The notes below the pieces were generated by a model. That model was not told the origin of the DNA, did no database searches, and saw only the letters and a list, made by a program, of their open reading frames with translations. A stretch of 64,000 bases of DNA, from contig NZ_CP036346.1 in assembly GCF_014131695.1 (NCBI RefSeq), forward strand, positions 1,302,001-1,366,000. Reading direction: 5' to 3'. Both the position numbers and the translations under genes were made by a program. Below, in pieces: positions 43,638 through 57,798 of the stretch (the first letter of the stretch is position 1; every line of letters begins with the position of its first letter). The stretch comes from Thomasclavelia ramosa DSM 1402 (lineage in GTDB: Bacteria; Bacillota_I; Bacilli_A; Erysipelotrichales; Coprobacillaceae).

Positions 43638-44611
43638 ATATTATAATTGTAGCAACAGGTGGAACAATTGCAGGAAGTGGCAAAGTTGGAAAAGCAACTA
43701 ATTATCAGGCTGGAAAAATCAATATTAAGGAAATAATTGACTCTATTCCAATGATTAATGAAGTTGCTAATTTAAAAGCAATTCAGCTTTTTAATGTCGA
43801 TAGTAATGAGATGAATGAAGAACATTGGATAATTTTAGCTAATAAAATAAATGATTTGGCTTCTCAAAAAAATGTTGATGGTATTGTAGTTACTCATGGA
43901 ACTGATACATTGGATGAGACAGCCTATTTTTTAAATCTTACAATCAATACATATAAGCCAGTCGTTTTGACAGGGGCAATGAGACCAGCGAGTGCAACTA
44001 GTGCAGATGGTCCGATTAATTTATATCAAGCTGTTTGTTTGGCTTCGTGTGATGATGCTTTGGGACATGGCGTAATGGCAGTCTTTTCAAGTACAATTTA
44101 TTCAGGGCGAGATATCCAAAAAATTAGTAATTTTAAAACTGATGCATTTGATCAAAAAGATTTTGGATGTTTGGGTTATATGAATGATGATAAAGTTATG
44201 ATGTTTTCAAGAACTTTTAAAAAACATACATTGCAATCAGTTTTTAGTGAAAAGCCAATTACTGAATTGCCTCCGGTAGGGATTGTCTATTACTATGCTG
44301 GTGCTAAACCTGATATTTTGACGATGATGGCTCAGAATCATCGAGGGATTGTGATAATTGGCAGCGGTAGTGGTAATTATAGTCAAGCATGGCTGAATGA
44401 AATTGAAACACTAGGTGCTCAAGGAATCATTTTTGTTAGAGCGTCTCGGGTTAATCAGGGAATTGTATATGAGAGTGATGTTTTTGATCCTCATAATGTC
44501 TGTATACCGTCTAATACTTTGTCAGGACAAAAAGCTAGAGTGCTTCTAATGCTTGCTTTAAGTGTTACTCAGAATACAAAAGAAATTAAAAGAATTTTTA
44601 ATGAATATTAA
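43631..44611 (+). CDS. L-asparaginase
   Basis: A 326-residue cytoplasmic enzyme. IVATGGTIAGSG at the N-terminus contains the catalytic Thr12, and VVTHGTDTLDETAYFL near residues 85-100 carries the second catalytic threonine and aspartate; PVVLTGAMRP follows. It hydrolyses asparagine to aspartate and ammonia; the absence of a signal peptide favours the cytoplasmic type. Its promoter and leader are the same 29-base module found at 56758. The next gene follows after nine bases. Confidence 0.93.
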   Translation: MKNIIIVATGGTIAGSGKVGKATNYQAGKINIKEIIDSIPMINEVANLKAIQLFNVDSNEMNEEHWIILANKINDLASQKNVDGIVVTHGTDTLDETAYFLNLTINTYKPVVLTGAMRPASATSADGPINLYQAVCLASCDDALGHGVMAVFSSTIYSGRDIQKISNFKTDAFDQKDFGCLGYMNDDKVMMFSRTFKKHTLQSVFSEKPITELPPVGIVYYYAGAKPDILTMMAQNHRGIVIIGSGSGNYSQAWLNEIETLGAQGIIFVRASRVNQGIVYESDVFDPHNVCIPSNTLSGQKARVLLMLALSVTQNTKEIKRIFNEY

Positions 44612-44626
44612 AGGGGGCACATGTAC

Positions 44627-45619
44627 GTGGAACGAATCAAACTTAATTTAGATAGTATTGCAATGATGCTGTTTTGTGCTCGATTAAAAGCGTATAAAGA
44701 GGTCCCACTTTCTAATGAGGAATGGTTGTTAATTGAGCGGATTATAAAAAAGAAGGGGTTAAAAGGACCTGCTAGTTTGCTGTCGATGAATCAGACAGAA
44801 CTTGAAGAAATTTTAGAAATAAATGAATTTATTGCTTATAAAATGGCACGAAGAATTGAAACGATGAATATTTTTTTTAGTGTTCTTAATAATCTGGAGG
44901 GAAATGGAATTAATGTTACTACAAAATATGAAGATAATTTCCCTAAATTGTTAACTAAACACCTAAAGAAAAGGGCTCCATTATATGTGTTTTATTGTGG
45001 TAATATTGAATTAGTTGGAGAAGGAATTTCTTTGATGGGTCTTAATAAGGTTACTAAAAAAGATCGCGCCTATACCAAAAGATTGGTAGATAAAGCAATT
45101 GAAGATAATCTAATTTACATTTCCAATGATGCTAAAGGAATTGATGATGTTGCTTTGCATTACGCACTTTATCATGGTTGTCATTGTATTAGTTTTGTTT
45201 GTGAGCGACTTGGTGCTAAAAGCAAAGACTATACTAGATATATTAAATCCGGACAATTAGTGATGCTGAGTGCTGAGGATCCAAACTGCTATTTTGATGT
45301 AACTAATGCAATTGAGCGTAATAGCTATGTATGTGCATTGTCAAAATATCAAATTATTGTTTCAAGTAGTATTAATAATGGCGCAACATGGTTTACTTCG
45401 TTGCAAAATTTACACAATAAATGGACTACACCTTTAGCTGTTGAAGGGTTATATTTAGGAAATGATCGGTTACTTGATATGGGAGTGACACCAATATATA
45501 TAAAAGATGTATTGTCTGATTATTCGTTCGATATGATTTATGATAGAAACAAAAAAATTGTTGAAGATGCAGAAGTCAATATTGATCAGATGTCAATATT
45601 TGAATTTATAGGAGAATAG
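44627..45619 (+). CDS. Divergent DprA/Smf-like protein
   Basis: A protein of about 330 residues. The N-terminal 80 residues look like the helical (SAM or HhH-like) part of DprA, and the core keeps a Rossmann pattern (LIYISNDAKGIDDVALHYALYHG, then CISFVCERLG) comparable to the GLARGIDxAAH motif, but many usual DprA residues (GSR, SG) are changed. DprA loads RecA on incoming single-stranded DNA. Function here may have drifted. AAGGGGG lies nine bases before GTG 44627 and only three before the ATG at 44621, so the GTG is preferred. Confidence 0.7.
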   Translation: MERIKLNLDSIAMMLFCARLKAYKEVPLSNEEWLLIERIIKKKGLKGPASLLSMNQTELEEILEINEFIAYKMARRIETMNIFFSVLNNLEGNGINVTTKYEDNFPKLLTKHLKKRAPLYVFYCGNIELVGEGISLMGLNKVTKKDRAYTKRLVDKAIEDNLIYISNDAKGIDDVALHYALYHGCHCISFVCERLGAKSKDYTRYIKSGQLVMLSAEDPNCYFDVTNAIERNSYVCALSKYQIIVSSSINNGATWFTSLQNLHNKWTTPLAVEGLYLGNDRLLDMGVTPIYIKDVLSDYSFDMIYDRNKKIVEDAEVNIDQMSIFEFIGE

Positions 45620-45620
45620 A

Positions 45621-46265
45621 ATGAATTTTGATTATAAAAAATATCCAGTGACAGCCGGGGTGATTGGAATATGTATTTTAGTTTATTGTTATACAACCGT
45701 TAAATACGGTTTTGAAATGAATGCTTATCAAGGAATCAGAGCAGGTGGATTTAATCCAATTTTGGTTTTGGCAGGAAATCAATATTGGCGATTAATTAGT
45801 GCAAACTTTATTCATTTTGGAATTATGCATATTTTTTGTAACTGTTATTCATTAGTTAATCTAGGCTCAGTTATGGAATATTTGTTGGGAATGAAGCGTT
45901 ATTTGATTATTTTGATTGCTTCTGCCCTTGCAACTACGATTTTACCAACAGTTTTTTATATTTTGACTGGAAATGGTGCTAGTAGTATTATGGGAGGTAT
46001 TTCTGGAGCTATTTTTGGATTGATGGGAGCTTTATTAGCATTGGCTTGGAAATTTAAAGATGTTTATGCATATTTATTCAAGCAAATATCGTCAAGTGTT
46101 CTATTGATGCTGCTGATTTCTATATTGGTGCCTTCGATTTCTTTATCTGGACATATTTCAGGTATGATTGGTGGTTTTATTGCAACTTTACTAATTATCA
46201 AATTTATGCCTTTACGCATTTGGAAAAAGAAAAAACCGGAAAATTATCATAATCTTGTCAATTAA
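45621..46265 (+). CDS. Rhomboid family intramembrane serine protease
   Basis: A 214-residue protein with six hydrophobic segments. The rhomboid features are visible: FIHFGIMHIFCNCYSL, GGISGAIFGLMGA with the catalytic serine in GxSG, and SGHISGMIGGF with the catalytic histidine. It cleaves substrates inside the membrane; targets are unknown. GGAG inside the end of the preceding gene is the ribosome site and the genes are one base apart, so it is co-transcribed with the DprA-like gene. Confidence 0.92.
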   Translation: MNFDYKKYPVTAGVIGICILVYCYTTVKYGFEMNAYQGIRAGGFNPILVLAGNQYWRLISANFIHFGIMHIFCNCYSLVNLGSVMEYLLGMKRYLIILIASALATTILPTVFYILTGNGASSIMGGISGAIFGLMGALLALAWKFKDVYAYLFKQISSSVLLMLLISILVPSISLSGHISGMIGGFIATLLIIKFMPLRIWKKKKPENYHNLVN

Positions 46266-46307
46266 TAATCAGATATAGTAAAATATAAACATATAGAGGA
46301 GAGTACA

Positions 46308-47207
46308 ATGAAACAAAAAGTAAGAAAAGCAATTATTCCAGCGGCTGGATTAGGAACAAGATTTTTACCAGCAACTAAAGCACTAGCAAAGGAGATGTTG
46401 CCAATTGTTGATACCCCAACAATTCAATATATTATCCAAGAAGCAGTGGATAGTGGAATTGAAGAAATTTTAATTATTACTAATTCAAATAAACATGCGA
46501 TGGAAAATCATTTTGATAAGTCGTATGAATTAGAAGCGCGTTTAACAGAATCAGGTAAAATGGAACAAGTTAAAATGATACAAGATATTGCTGATATGGC
46601 AAATATTTATTATATTCGTCAAAAAGAGCCAAAGGGATTAGGTCATGCGGTATTATGTGCAAAATCATTTATTGGTGATGAGCCATTTGCAGTATTATTA
46701 GGTGATGATATTGTTGTAAATGATGGTGGTGAGCCAGCATTAAAGCAATTAATAGATGCGTATATAAATAAAGAAGCATCAGTTGTTGGGGTACAGACAG
46801 TTGAACATAAAGATGTTTGTAAATATGGAATTGTCAGTCCGTCACATTCGCATCCTCGTGAAAATGGTGGGCGTTTAGTTAAGTTAAATAATATGGTGGA
46901 AAAGCCGGCAGTTGAAGAAGCTCCTAGCGATATGGCAGTATTAGGAAGATATGTTTTGACACCAAAAGTATTTGAATTGCTAGAAACTCAAGGAAAAGGT
47001 GCTGGTGGAGAAATCCAGTTAACAGATGCTATCAAACGTTTAATGGATATTCAAGCGGTCTATGCGTATGACTTTGAAGGGATTCGTTATGATGTTGGTG
47101 ATAAGTTTGGTTTTATTAAGGCAACGATTGATTTTGCATTAAAGCGCGAAGATTTAAAAGAAAAGGTTCAAGCATATATAAATTCACTTGTAAAGGATGT
47201 TAAATGA
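46308..47207 (+). CDS. galU: UTP-glucose-1-phosphate uridylyltransferase
   Basis: The 299-residue protein begins VRKAIIPAAGLGTRFLPATKA, the nucleotide-binding motif of GalU, and has KEMLPIVDTPTIQYI, GLGHAVLCAK, VLLGDD and the late GIRYDVGDKFGF. It makes UDP-glucose for glycolipids and envelope polysaccharides; the glucosyltransferases at 56780 and 58832 are probable users. GAGGAGAG precedes the ATG. The next gene overlaps it by four bases. Confidence 0.96.
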   Translation: MKQKVRKAIIPAAGLGTRFLPATKALAKEMLPIVDTPTIQYIIQEAVDSGIEEILIITNSNKHAMENHFDKSYELEARLTESGKMEQVKMIQDIADMANIYYIRQKEPKGLGHAVLCAKSFIGDEPFAVLLGDDIVVNDGGEPALKQLIDAYINKEASVVGVQTVEHKDVCKYGIVSPSHSHPRENGGRLVKLNNMVEKPAVEEAPSDMAVLGRYVLTPKVFELLETQGKGAGGEIQLTDAIKRLMDIQAVYAYDFEGIRYDVGDKFGFIKATIDFALKREDLKEKVQAYINSLVKDVK

Positions 47208-47674
47208 TGAGTTTTCAAGAGAAATATGAAGAGTATAAACAAAGAAAAGAAGCGCAAGCGTTTTTTAATCAAAATAATGATCAAAAAGTATATGGGAAAG
47301 ATTATTTAATAGCTATTTTAGTTGGATTTGGTTCAACGATCGTTATGGGATGTATTTTAACCTGGATTATTTCTAAAATAGGTTTTAATTTTTCATACTT
47401 TACTATTTTAATTGGAATTTTTGAAGCTCAGGCAATAAAAAAAGTATTGAATAAAAGTGGTCAACAATTAGCCATTATTGCTGCAGTTACTTTTGTTTTA
47501 GGAATTGTCGTGGCACAAGCAATTTTTATAAGTATAACGCTACCTTTTTTTAATGTCAGCATGCTAGTTGAAACATTCAAATATTGTTTCCAAAATATGA
47601 TAACAGGTGATGTGTTAAGTACAATTATCTATTTATTTGGTGCGATTGCGGCATATATGGCATTAAAAGATTAA
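47204..47674 (+). CDS. Small membrane protein of unknown function
   Basis: A 156-residue protein with a charged N-terminus (YEEYKQRKEAQAFF) and four hydrophobic segments. No family was recognised. It overlaps galU by ATGA, so it is translationally coupled; a second ATG at 47207 is an alternative start. A terminator follows. A role in the cell envelope is guessed only from the neighbour. Confidence 0.75.
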   Translation: MMSFQEKYEEYKQRKEAQAFFNQNNDQKVYGKDYLIAILVGFGSTIVMGCILTWIISKIGFNFSYFTILIGIFEAQAIKKVLNKSGQQLAIIAAVTFVLGIVVAQAIFISITLPFFNVSMLVETFKYCFQNMITGDVLSTIIYLFGAIAAYMALKD

Positions 47675-47701
47675 ATATATTAATTTAAAAGAATATAATT
47701 G

Positions 47702-47730
47702 GCTGATCGGTTTTAGTGATCAGCTTTTTT
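47702..47730 (+). terminator. Terminator after galU operon
   Basis: GCTGATC pairs with GATCAGC, followed by six T. Confidence 0.88.
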
Positions 47731-47916
47731 GTTATATTATTTTTAATAAAGATTGATGGATTCAAGGTAAATGGATTGTTAAATAAAAACATTCTTTTTA
47801 TTTAAAATGAAAAAATAATGCCTTTCTATATTTGTGAGGGTCTTTTAGTAATTATAACTAGCAATACAAAAGGCTACGTAGTATAATAATGGTATGCAAA
47901 AGGAGGATTTTTAAAA

Positions 47917-50900
47917 ATGGCTAAAAAGTTTTTATCAATGGATGGTAATACTGCTGCAGCGCACGTTGCGTATGCGTTTACTGAAGTAGCAAGTATTTAT
48001 CCAATTACACCTTCATCTCCAATGGCTGAAAATGCGGAAGCATGGTCTGCCCAAGGTAAAAAAAATATCTTTGGTTCACCTGTTAATGTAATTGAAATGC
48101 AATCAGAAGCCGGAGCTGCTGGTGCTGTCCATGGGGCGTTACAAGGTGGTGCACTTGCAACTACTTTTACTGCGTCTCAAGGTTTATTATTGATGATTCC
48201 TAACTTATACAAGATTGCTGGGGAATTATTACCTGGTGTATTCCATGTATCAGCAAGAGCACTTGCAACAAGAGCATTAAATATTTTTGGTGATCATCAA
48301 GATATTTATGCTTGTCGCCAAGTTGGAATGCCAATGATTTGTTCACACTCAGTTCAAGAAGTAATGGATTTAGGAGGAATTGCACATTTAACGGCAATTA
48401 AATCATCTGTTCCTGTAATGCACTTCTTTGATGGGTTTAGAACATCTCATGAAATTCAAAAAGTAGAAGTAATGGATTATGATGTATTAGAAAGTCTTTT
48501 AGATAAAGAGGCTCTTGCTAAATACAAGAAAAATGCAATGAATCCACACACTAACCCAATTGAGCGCGGTGGGGCTGAAAATGATGATATTTATTTCCAA
48601 GGTCGTGAAGCTCAAAACAAGCATTATGATGCAGTGGTAGAAGTAGTTGCTGATTATATGAAAAAGATTTCTGAAATTACCGGTAGAGAATATGCTCCAT
48701 TTACATATTATGGGGCACCTGATGCAGCAAGAGTAATCGTTGCAATGGGATCAGTAACAGAAACAATTAAAGAAACAATTGATGAAATGAACCGTCGCGG
48801 TGATCGCGTAGGTTTAATTAAAGTACATCTATATCGTCCTTTCTCTGCCAAATACTTATTAAAAGTATTACCTAATACAGTGGAAAAAGTAGCTGTTCTA
48901 GATCGTACTAAAGAAATGGGTGCTACTGGAGAGCCTTTATATTTAGATGTTGTTAGTGTCCTTAAAGACGTTAAACATGTAAGAGCAATTGTTGGTGGAC
49001 GTTATGGTATGGGTTCTAAAGATACTACTCCTCGTCAAATCAAAGCAGTATATGATCATTTATTAGAGGATGCTCCATTTACTTCATTTACAATTGGTAT
49101 TAATGATGATGTAACTAATCTATCATTAAAAGAGGATCCTGAATTTAATGTTGATGCTGATTATACAGCATGTCTATTTTATGGTTTAGGTTCAGATGGT
49201 ACTGTTTCAGCTAATAAATCTTCAATAAAAATCATTGGGGATCATACTGATTTATATTCACAAGCTTATTTTGCTTATGATTCTAAAAAAGCTGGAGGGG
49301 CAACACGCTCTAATTTACGCTTTGGGAATACTCCAATCAGAGCTACTTATTATGTAAATAATGCGGATTTTATTTCTTGTTCATTAGACAACTATGTAAT
49401 TAAATATGATATGTTAAAAAATCTTAAAGATGGTGGAACATTCTTATTAAATACAGAGTTCTCAAAAGAAGAAATTATTGATTATTTACCAAATCGAGTA
49501 AAAAAACAATTAGCAGATAAAAAGGCTAAATTCTATATAATTAATGCCAATAAAATTGCTGGCGAAATTGGTATGGGAAGAAGAACTAATACAATTCTTC
49601 AATCTGCATTCTTTGCATTAAATCCCCAAATCTTACCAATTGAAAAAGCTGTTGAATATATGAAAGAAATGGCAAAGAAAACATATAGTAAAAAAGGTGA
49701 TGCTATTGTCCAACTTAACTACAAAGCAATTGATGCAGGTAAAGACGCAATTGAAGAAGTAGCTGTTGATAATTCTTGGTCTGATTTAACAGTAACTGCA
49801 ACTAGAAGTACTACTGGAGATGAACATTTTGATGAATTTGTTTCAGTAATCAATAGTTTAGATGGTTATGATTTACCTGTTTCTGCTTTCATGGATAAAT
49901 TAGATGGTTCAATGAAATCAGGAGTGGCAATCAAAGAAAAGCGTGCAATTGCAACTGAAGTTCCTCGTTGGAATAAAGATAACTGTATTCAATGTAATAA
50001 CTGTGTAATGGTTTGCCCTCATGCAACGATCAGAGCGTTCTTGCTTGATGAAGAAGAAATGGCTAATTTACCAGAAAACATTGGTGATGATGTTTTAGTT
50101 CCAATGGGTAAAGATATGGGTGGATTAGTATATCGTATCCAAGTTTCACCGGATAACTGTGTTGGATGTGGTTTATGTGTTACTGAATGTCCAGGTAAGA
50201 AAGGTGAAAAAGCTCTTGAAATGGTTAGTGTGAAAGATGAATTAGTACATGCTCCATTAGCTGATTACATGTATGCTAATGTTAAATATCGTGATGATAA
50301 GTATCCATTAACTACAGCTAAAGGTGTTGGTTTCATGAGACCGTATTTTGAAGTTTCAGGTGCTTGTGGTGGATGTGGTGAAACACCATACTATCGTTTG
50401 GCTTCACAATTATTTGGTAAGGATATGATGATTGCTAATGCTACTGGATGTAGTTCAATTTATAGTGGTTCTACTCCTTCTACACCTTGTGCGATTGATG
50501 GAAATGGTCAAGGACCAGCATGGGCTAACTCATTATTCGAAGATAATGCTGAATTTGGTTTCGGAATGAAATTAGCTGAAAATTATAAAGTTGGGCATCT
50601 ATTACGTATTATTGAAGAAAATAAAGATGCTTGTGAACCGGAACTGAAGGCTTTATTGGAAGAGTATGTTGAAATCAATGGTGATCGCGCTAAAGAAAGA
50701 GAGCTTGTGCCTCAAATCATGACTGCGGTTAAAGCTTCAAGCAACGAAGCAATTAAAGAATTGTTAAATCATGAAGGAGATATGGTAAGTAAATCTCAAT
50801 GGATCATTGGTGGTGATGGATGGGCTTATGATATCGGCTATGGTGGATTAGATCATGTTATTGCAAGTAACCAAAATGTTAATATTTTAGTACTTGATAC

Positions 50901-51435
50901 TGAAGTATATTCTAATACAGGCGGACAATCTTCTAAATCATCTCAAGCTGGATCAATCGCCAAATTTACTGCTGGGGGTAAATCAGCTGCTAAAAAAGAT
51001 TTAGCACAAATCGCTATGGCATATGGACATGTTTATGTTGCTCAAGTTGCTATGGGAGCAAATCCTGTACAAACAATTAAAGCATTCAAAGAAGCTGAAG
51101 CTTATAATGGACCTTCTTTAATCATTGCTTACTCTCCATGTATGGAACATGGTATTAAAGGTGGTCTTGCAAATCATCAAAGACAACAAAAAGATGCTGT
51201 ATCTTGTGGATACTTCAACTTATTGAGATATGATCCTCGTCTTGAAGATGCAGGAAAGAATCCTTTGCAAGTTGATTCTAAAGCACCAGACTTTGATAAA
51301 TTTAAAGATTTCTTGTTATCTGAAAACCGTTTTGCACAATTGTTAAAGGTTAATCCAGAACATGCGGAGGCATTAATGGAGAAATGTTTAGCTGATGCTA
51401 AAAAACGTCGTTTAAGATTAGATAGAATGGCATAA
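47917..51435 (+). CDS. nifJ: Pyruvate:ferredoxin (flavodoxin) oxidoreductase
   Basis: The 1172-residue single-chain enzyme is full length. Domains in order: pyruvate-binding region (AYAFTEVASIYPITPSSPM), the gamma domain (NLRFGNTPI), two 4Fe-4S motifs near residues 690-755 (CIQCNNCVMVCPH, CVGCGLCVTECPG), a cysteine pair in GACGGCGETPY, and the thiamine-diphosphate domain (GDGWAYDIGYGGLDHV, NTEVYSNTGGQ-like). It converts pyruvate and CoA to acetyl-CoA and CO2 with reduced ferredoxin, the main pyruvate route of anaerobes. AGGAGG precedes the ATG; TATAAT lies at 47882. Confidence 0.97.
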   Translation: MAKKFLSMDGNTAAAHVAYAFTEVASIYPITPSSPMAENAEAWSAQGKKNIFGSPVNVIEMQSEAGAAGAVHGALQGGALATTFTASQGLLLMIPNLYKIAGELLPGVFHVSARALATRALNIFGDHQDIYACRQVGMPMICSHSVQEVMDLGGIAHLTAIKSSVPVMHFFDGFRTSHEIQKVEVMDYDVLESLLDKEALAKYKKNAMNPHTNPIERGGAENDDIYFQGREAQNKHYDAVVEVVADYMKKISEITGREYAPFTYYGAPDAARVIVAMGSVTETIKETIDEMNRRGDRVGLIKVHLYRPFSAKYLLKVLPNTVEKVAVLDRTKEMGATGEPLYLDVVSVLKDVKHVRAIVGGRYGMGSKDTTPRQIKAVYDHLLEDAPFTSFTIGINDDVTNLSLKEDPEFNVDADYTACLFYGLGSDGTVSANKSSIKIIGDHTDLYSQAYFAYDSKKAGGATRSNLRFGNTPIRATYYVNNADFISCSLDNYVIKYDMLKNLKDGGTFLLNTEFSKEEIIDYLPNRVKKQLADKKAKFYIINANKIAGEIGMGRRTNTILQSAFFALNPQILPIEKAVEYMKEMAKKTYSKKGDAIVQLNYKAIDAGKDAIEEVAVDNSWSDLTVTATRSTTGDEHFDEFVSVINSLDGYDLPVSAFMDKLDGSMKSGVAIKEKRAIATEVPRWNKDNCIQCNNCVMVCPHATIRAFLLDEEEMANLPENIGDDVLVPMGKDMGGLVYRIQVSPDNCVGCGLCVTECPGKKGEKALEMVSVKDELVHAPLADYMYANVKYRDDKYPLTTAKGVGFMRPYFEVSGACGGCGETPYYRLASQLFGKDMMIANATGCSSIYSGSTPSTPCAIDGNGQGPAWANSLFEDNAEFGFGMKLAENYKVGHLLRIIEENKDACEPELKALLEEYVEINGDRAKERELVPQIMTAVKASSNEAIKELLNHEGDMVSKSQWIIGGDGWAYDIGYGGLDHVIASNQNVNILVLDTEVYSNTGGQSSKSSQAGSIAKFTAGGKSAAKKDLAQIAMAYGHVYVAQVAMGANPVQTIKAFKEAEAYNGPSLIIAYSPCMEHGIKGGLANHQRQQKDAVSCGYFNLLRYDPRLEDAGKNPLQVDSKAPDFDKFKDFLLSENRFAQLLKVNPEHAEALMEKCLADAKKRRLRLDRMA

Positions 51436-51442
51436 AAAGTTT

Positions 51443-51472
51443 AAATCAGAGGAAAAATCCTCTGATTTTTTC
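51443..51472 (+). terminator. Terminator of nifJ
   Basis: AAATCAGAGG pairs with CCTCTGATTT around AAAAAT, followed by T-run. Confidence 0.9.
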
Positions 51473-51552
51473 TTATTCGACTGCAAATATAGTTGATTAT
51501 TACACTGTTTTTTGGAAACTTAATAAAAAAATAAAAAAAATGTATAAAATTC

Positions 51553-51581
51553 TTTACAAGAGCAAATATTAGTGATAGAAT
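51553..51581 (+). promoter_or_regulatory. rRNA operon promoter
   Basis: TTTACA (51553-51558) and TAGAAT (51576-51581) are 17 bases apart; A-tracts just upstream (about 51522-51541) look like an UP element. Confidence 0.75.
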
Positions 51582-51605
51582 AATCATGCACTCGAGATAA
51601 GAGTG

Positions 51606-51621
51606 GAGATCATTGAAAACT
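51606..51621 (+). promoter_or_regulatory. rRNA leader box, copy 1
   Basis: GAGATCATTGAAAACT occurs here before 16S and again at 53324-53339 between 16S and 23S. Such repeated boxes in Firmicute rRNA operons are thought to serve antitermination or processing. Confidence 0.55.
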
Positions 51622-51704
51622 AAACAGAATTAAGAAACACACGTCAATATCCAGAAGGATAAAAAAGAAAAAAGAGCTAAACAAACGAAGAGTTGTTTAA
51701 ATAA

Positions 51705-53233
<1,529 letters not shown>

Positions 53234-53521
53234 AAGGAGAAACGCATGATCGAAGATGATGCACAAGAGAAGTGATGTTTCGAAGATACTGTTTAGTTTT
53301 GAGTGATACTCAGGTATGACTCAGAGATCATTGAAAACTGGATAATAGAAAATAAATTGCGATAGAAATAGAAAATGAGATCGAAATAGTAATTGTTATT
53401 ATTGAGGTCTTTCTAGAAAAGTCGAAAACTAAGAATTTTCATCACTAAAAAACATAAATCGAAACGGATGGATGGATTTTAGTAAATAGTTGAAAATAGT
53501 AATCAAGCAAACACCAAAATA
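53234..53521 (+). other. 16S-23S spacer without tRNA genes
   Basis: No tRNA-like T-arm or acceptor sequence is seen. It holds the second GAGATCATTGAAAACT box (53324) and TAGTTTTGAGTGAT, a motif repeated between 23S and 5S near 56510. Confidence 0.75.
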
Positions 53522-56434
<2,913 letters not shown>

Positions 56435-56551
56435 TAGAGAAAAAGGGTTAAGGCTTGAAACTGAAAGAAGACAAAGTGGAAGACAAAAGACGCAAGAAAA
56501 CTATTATCTAGTTTTGAGTGATTCTCGAAAGGAATTGCTTAGAAAAGAAGA

Positions 56552-56660
56552 TCTGGTAGCGATAGCATGATGGACACACCTGTTCCCATACCGAACACAG
56601 AAGTTAAGCATCATAACGGCGAAGATAGTACCAAGGTGCGACAATAGCAAGCTGCCGGTT
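56552..56660 (+). rRNA. 5S ribosomal RNA
   Basis: TCTGGTAGCGATAGCATGAT and CCCATACCGAACACAGAAGT are typical 5S, and the 3' end GCTGCCGGTT pairs with the start. Length is about 109 bases. A T-run follows immediately. Confidence 0.92.
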
Positions 56661-56674
56661 CTTTTTTTATTTAC

Positions 56675-56698
56675 GGATACCTCTGCGTATCCTTTTTT
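56675..56698 (+). terminator. Terminator of rRNA operon
   Basis: GGATAC pairs with GTATCC around CTCTGC, followed by six T. Confidence 0.8.
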
Positions 56699-56757
56699 CT
56701 TTGTTCTAAACCGAAGTATGCCTTACTTATAATCCTTTAAATTAGGACTACTTTGTA

Positions 56758-56786
56758 GTATAATAGATATGGTGATAAAATGAAAA
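56758..56786 (+). repeat. Promoter/leader module, copy 2 of 2
   Basis: Identical over 29 bases to 43609-43637. It contains TATAAT (56759-56764), the GGTGAT ribosome site and the first codons of the glycosyltransferase gene. Confidence 0.75.
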
Positions 56787-57784
56787 TTAAATTATATTTT
56801 GGACAAGAAGATGCTATCAAAAAATCAGGAATTGGTCGTGCTTTTGTCCATCAAAAAAAAGCATTAGAATTATCAGGAATCCCTTATACTACAGATAAGG
56901 ATGATTTGGATTATGATATTCTCCACATTAATACTGTATGGCCTGATAGTTTTAAGATAATAAATCAAGCACGAAAGTATAATAAAAAGATTGTATATCA
57001 TGCTCATAGCACAGAAGAAGATTTTAAAAATTCTTTTATGTTTTCTAATACTGTTTCAGGGGTTTATAAAAAATGGCTGATCAGTATGTATACAAAAGGT
57101 GATTATATTGTAACTCCGACTCCTTATTCAAAGCGGATTTTAGAATCTTATGGAATTACACTTCCAATTAAAGCAGTTTCGAATGGTGTTGATTTGACAC
57201 AGTTTAATCCTAGTCAAGAACAAATTGAATCGTTTATTCAGCAATACAAAATTGATTCTAAAGATGTTGTTATTATTTCGGTAGGTTGGCTATTTGAAAG
57301 AAAAGGATTTGATACTTTTGTATCGGTGGCAAAGAAATTGCCTGAGTATAAATTTATGTGGTTTGGTGATATTAAATTATCACGTCCTACAAAAAAGATT
57401 AAAGATTTACTAGATGATTTACCTCAAAATGTTATTTTACCAGGCTATGTTAGCGGTGATATAATTAAAGGGGCTTATGGAAGAAGTAATATATTCTTTT
57501 TCCCATCAAGAGAAGAAACTGAGGGAATAGTTGTATTGGAAGCTTTGGCAAGTAAATGTAATGTTTTACTGCGTGATATTCCTGTTTTTTCAGATTGGTT
57601 AGAAAATGGCGTGAACTGTTACAAAGGTAACCACACAGATGATTTTGTTGAAATCATTAAAAAGATGATTAACGGAGAATATCCTTCATTAGTTGCGCAA
57701 GGCTATAAAGTAGCTAAAGAGAGAGAACTATCAAAGATAGGGAAAGAATTATTAGAGGTGTATGAAGAAACGCTGAACCTCTAA
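56780..57784 (+). CDS. Glycosyltransferase family 4, probable second-step glycolipid synthase
   Basis: A 334-residue GT-B enzyme starting KIKLYFGQEDAIKKSGIGRA. The C-terminal nucleotide-sugar site is seen as FFFPSREETEGIVVLEALAS. The N-terminal KSGIGRAFVHQKKAL recalls streptococcal enzymes that add a second sugar to monoglucosyl-diacylglycerol, and the neighbouring gene encodes a candidate for the first step. It is likely peripheral to the inner membrane face. Its promoter/leader is shared with the asparaginase gene. Specificity is inferred. Confidence 0.85.
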   Translation: MKIKLYFGQEDAIKKSGIGRAFVHQKKALELSGIPYTTDKDDLDYDILHINTVWPDSFKIINQARKYNKKIVYHAHSTEEDFKNSFMFSNTVSGVYKKWLISMYTKGDYIVTPTPYSKRILESYGITLPIKAVSNGVDLTQFNPSQEQIESFIQQYKIDSKDVVIISVGWLFERKGFDTFVSVAKKLPEYKFMWFGDIKLSRPTKKIKDLLDDLPQNVILPGYVSGDIIKGAYGRSNIFFFPSREETEGIVVLEALASKCNVLLRDIPVFSDWLENGVNCYKGNHTDDFVEIIKKMINGEYPSLVAQGYKVAKERELSKIGKELLEVYEETLNL

Positions 57785-57798
57785 TATGAGGAAAGCTT

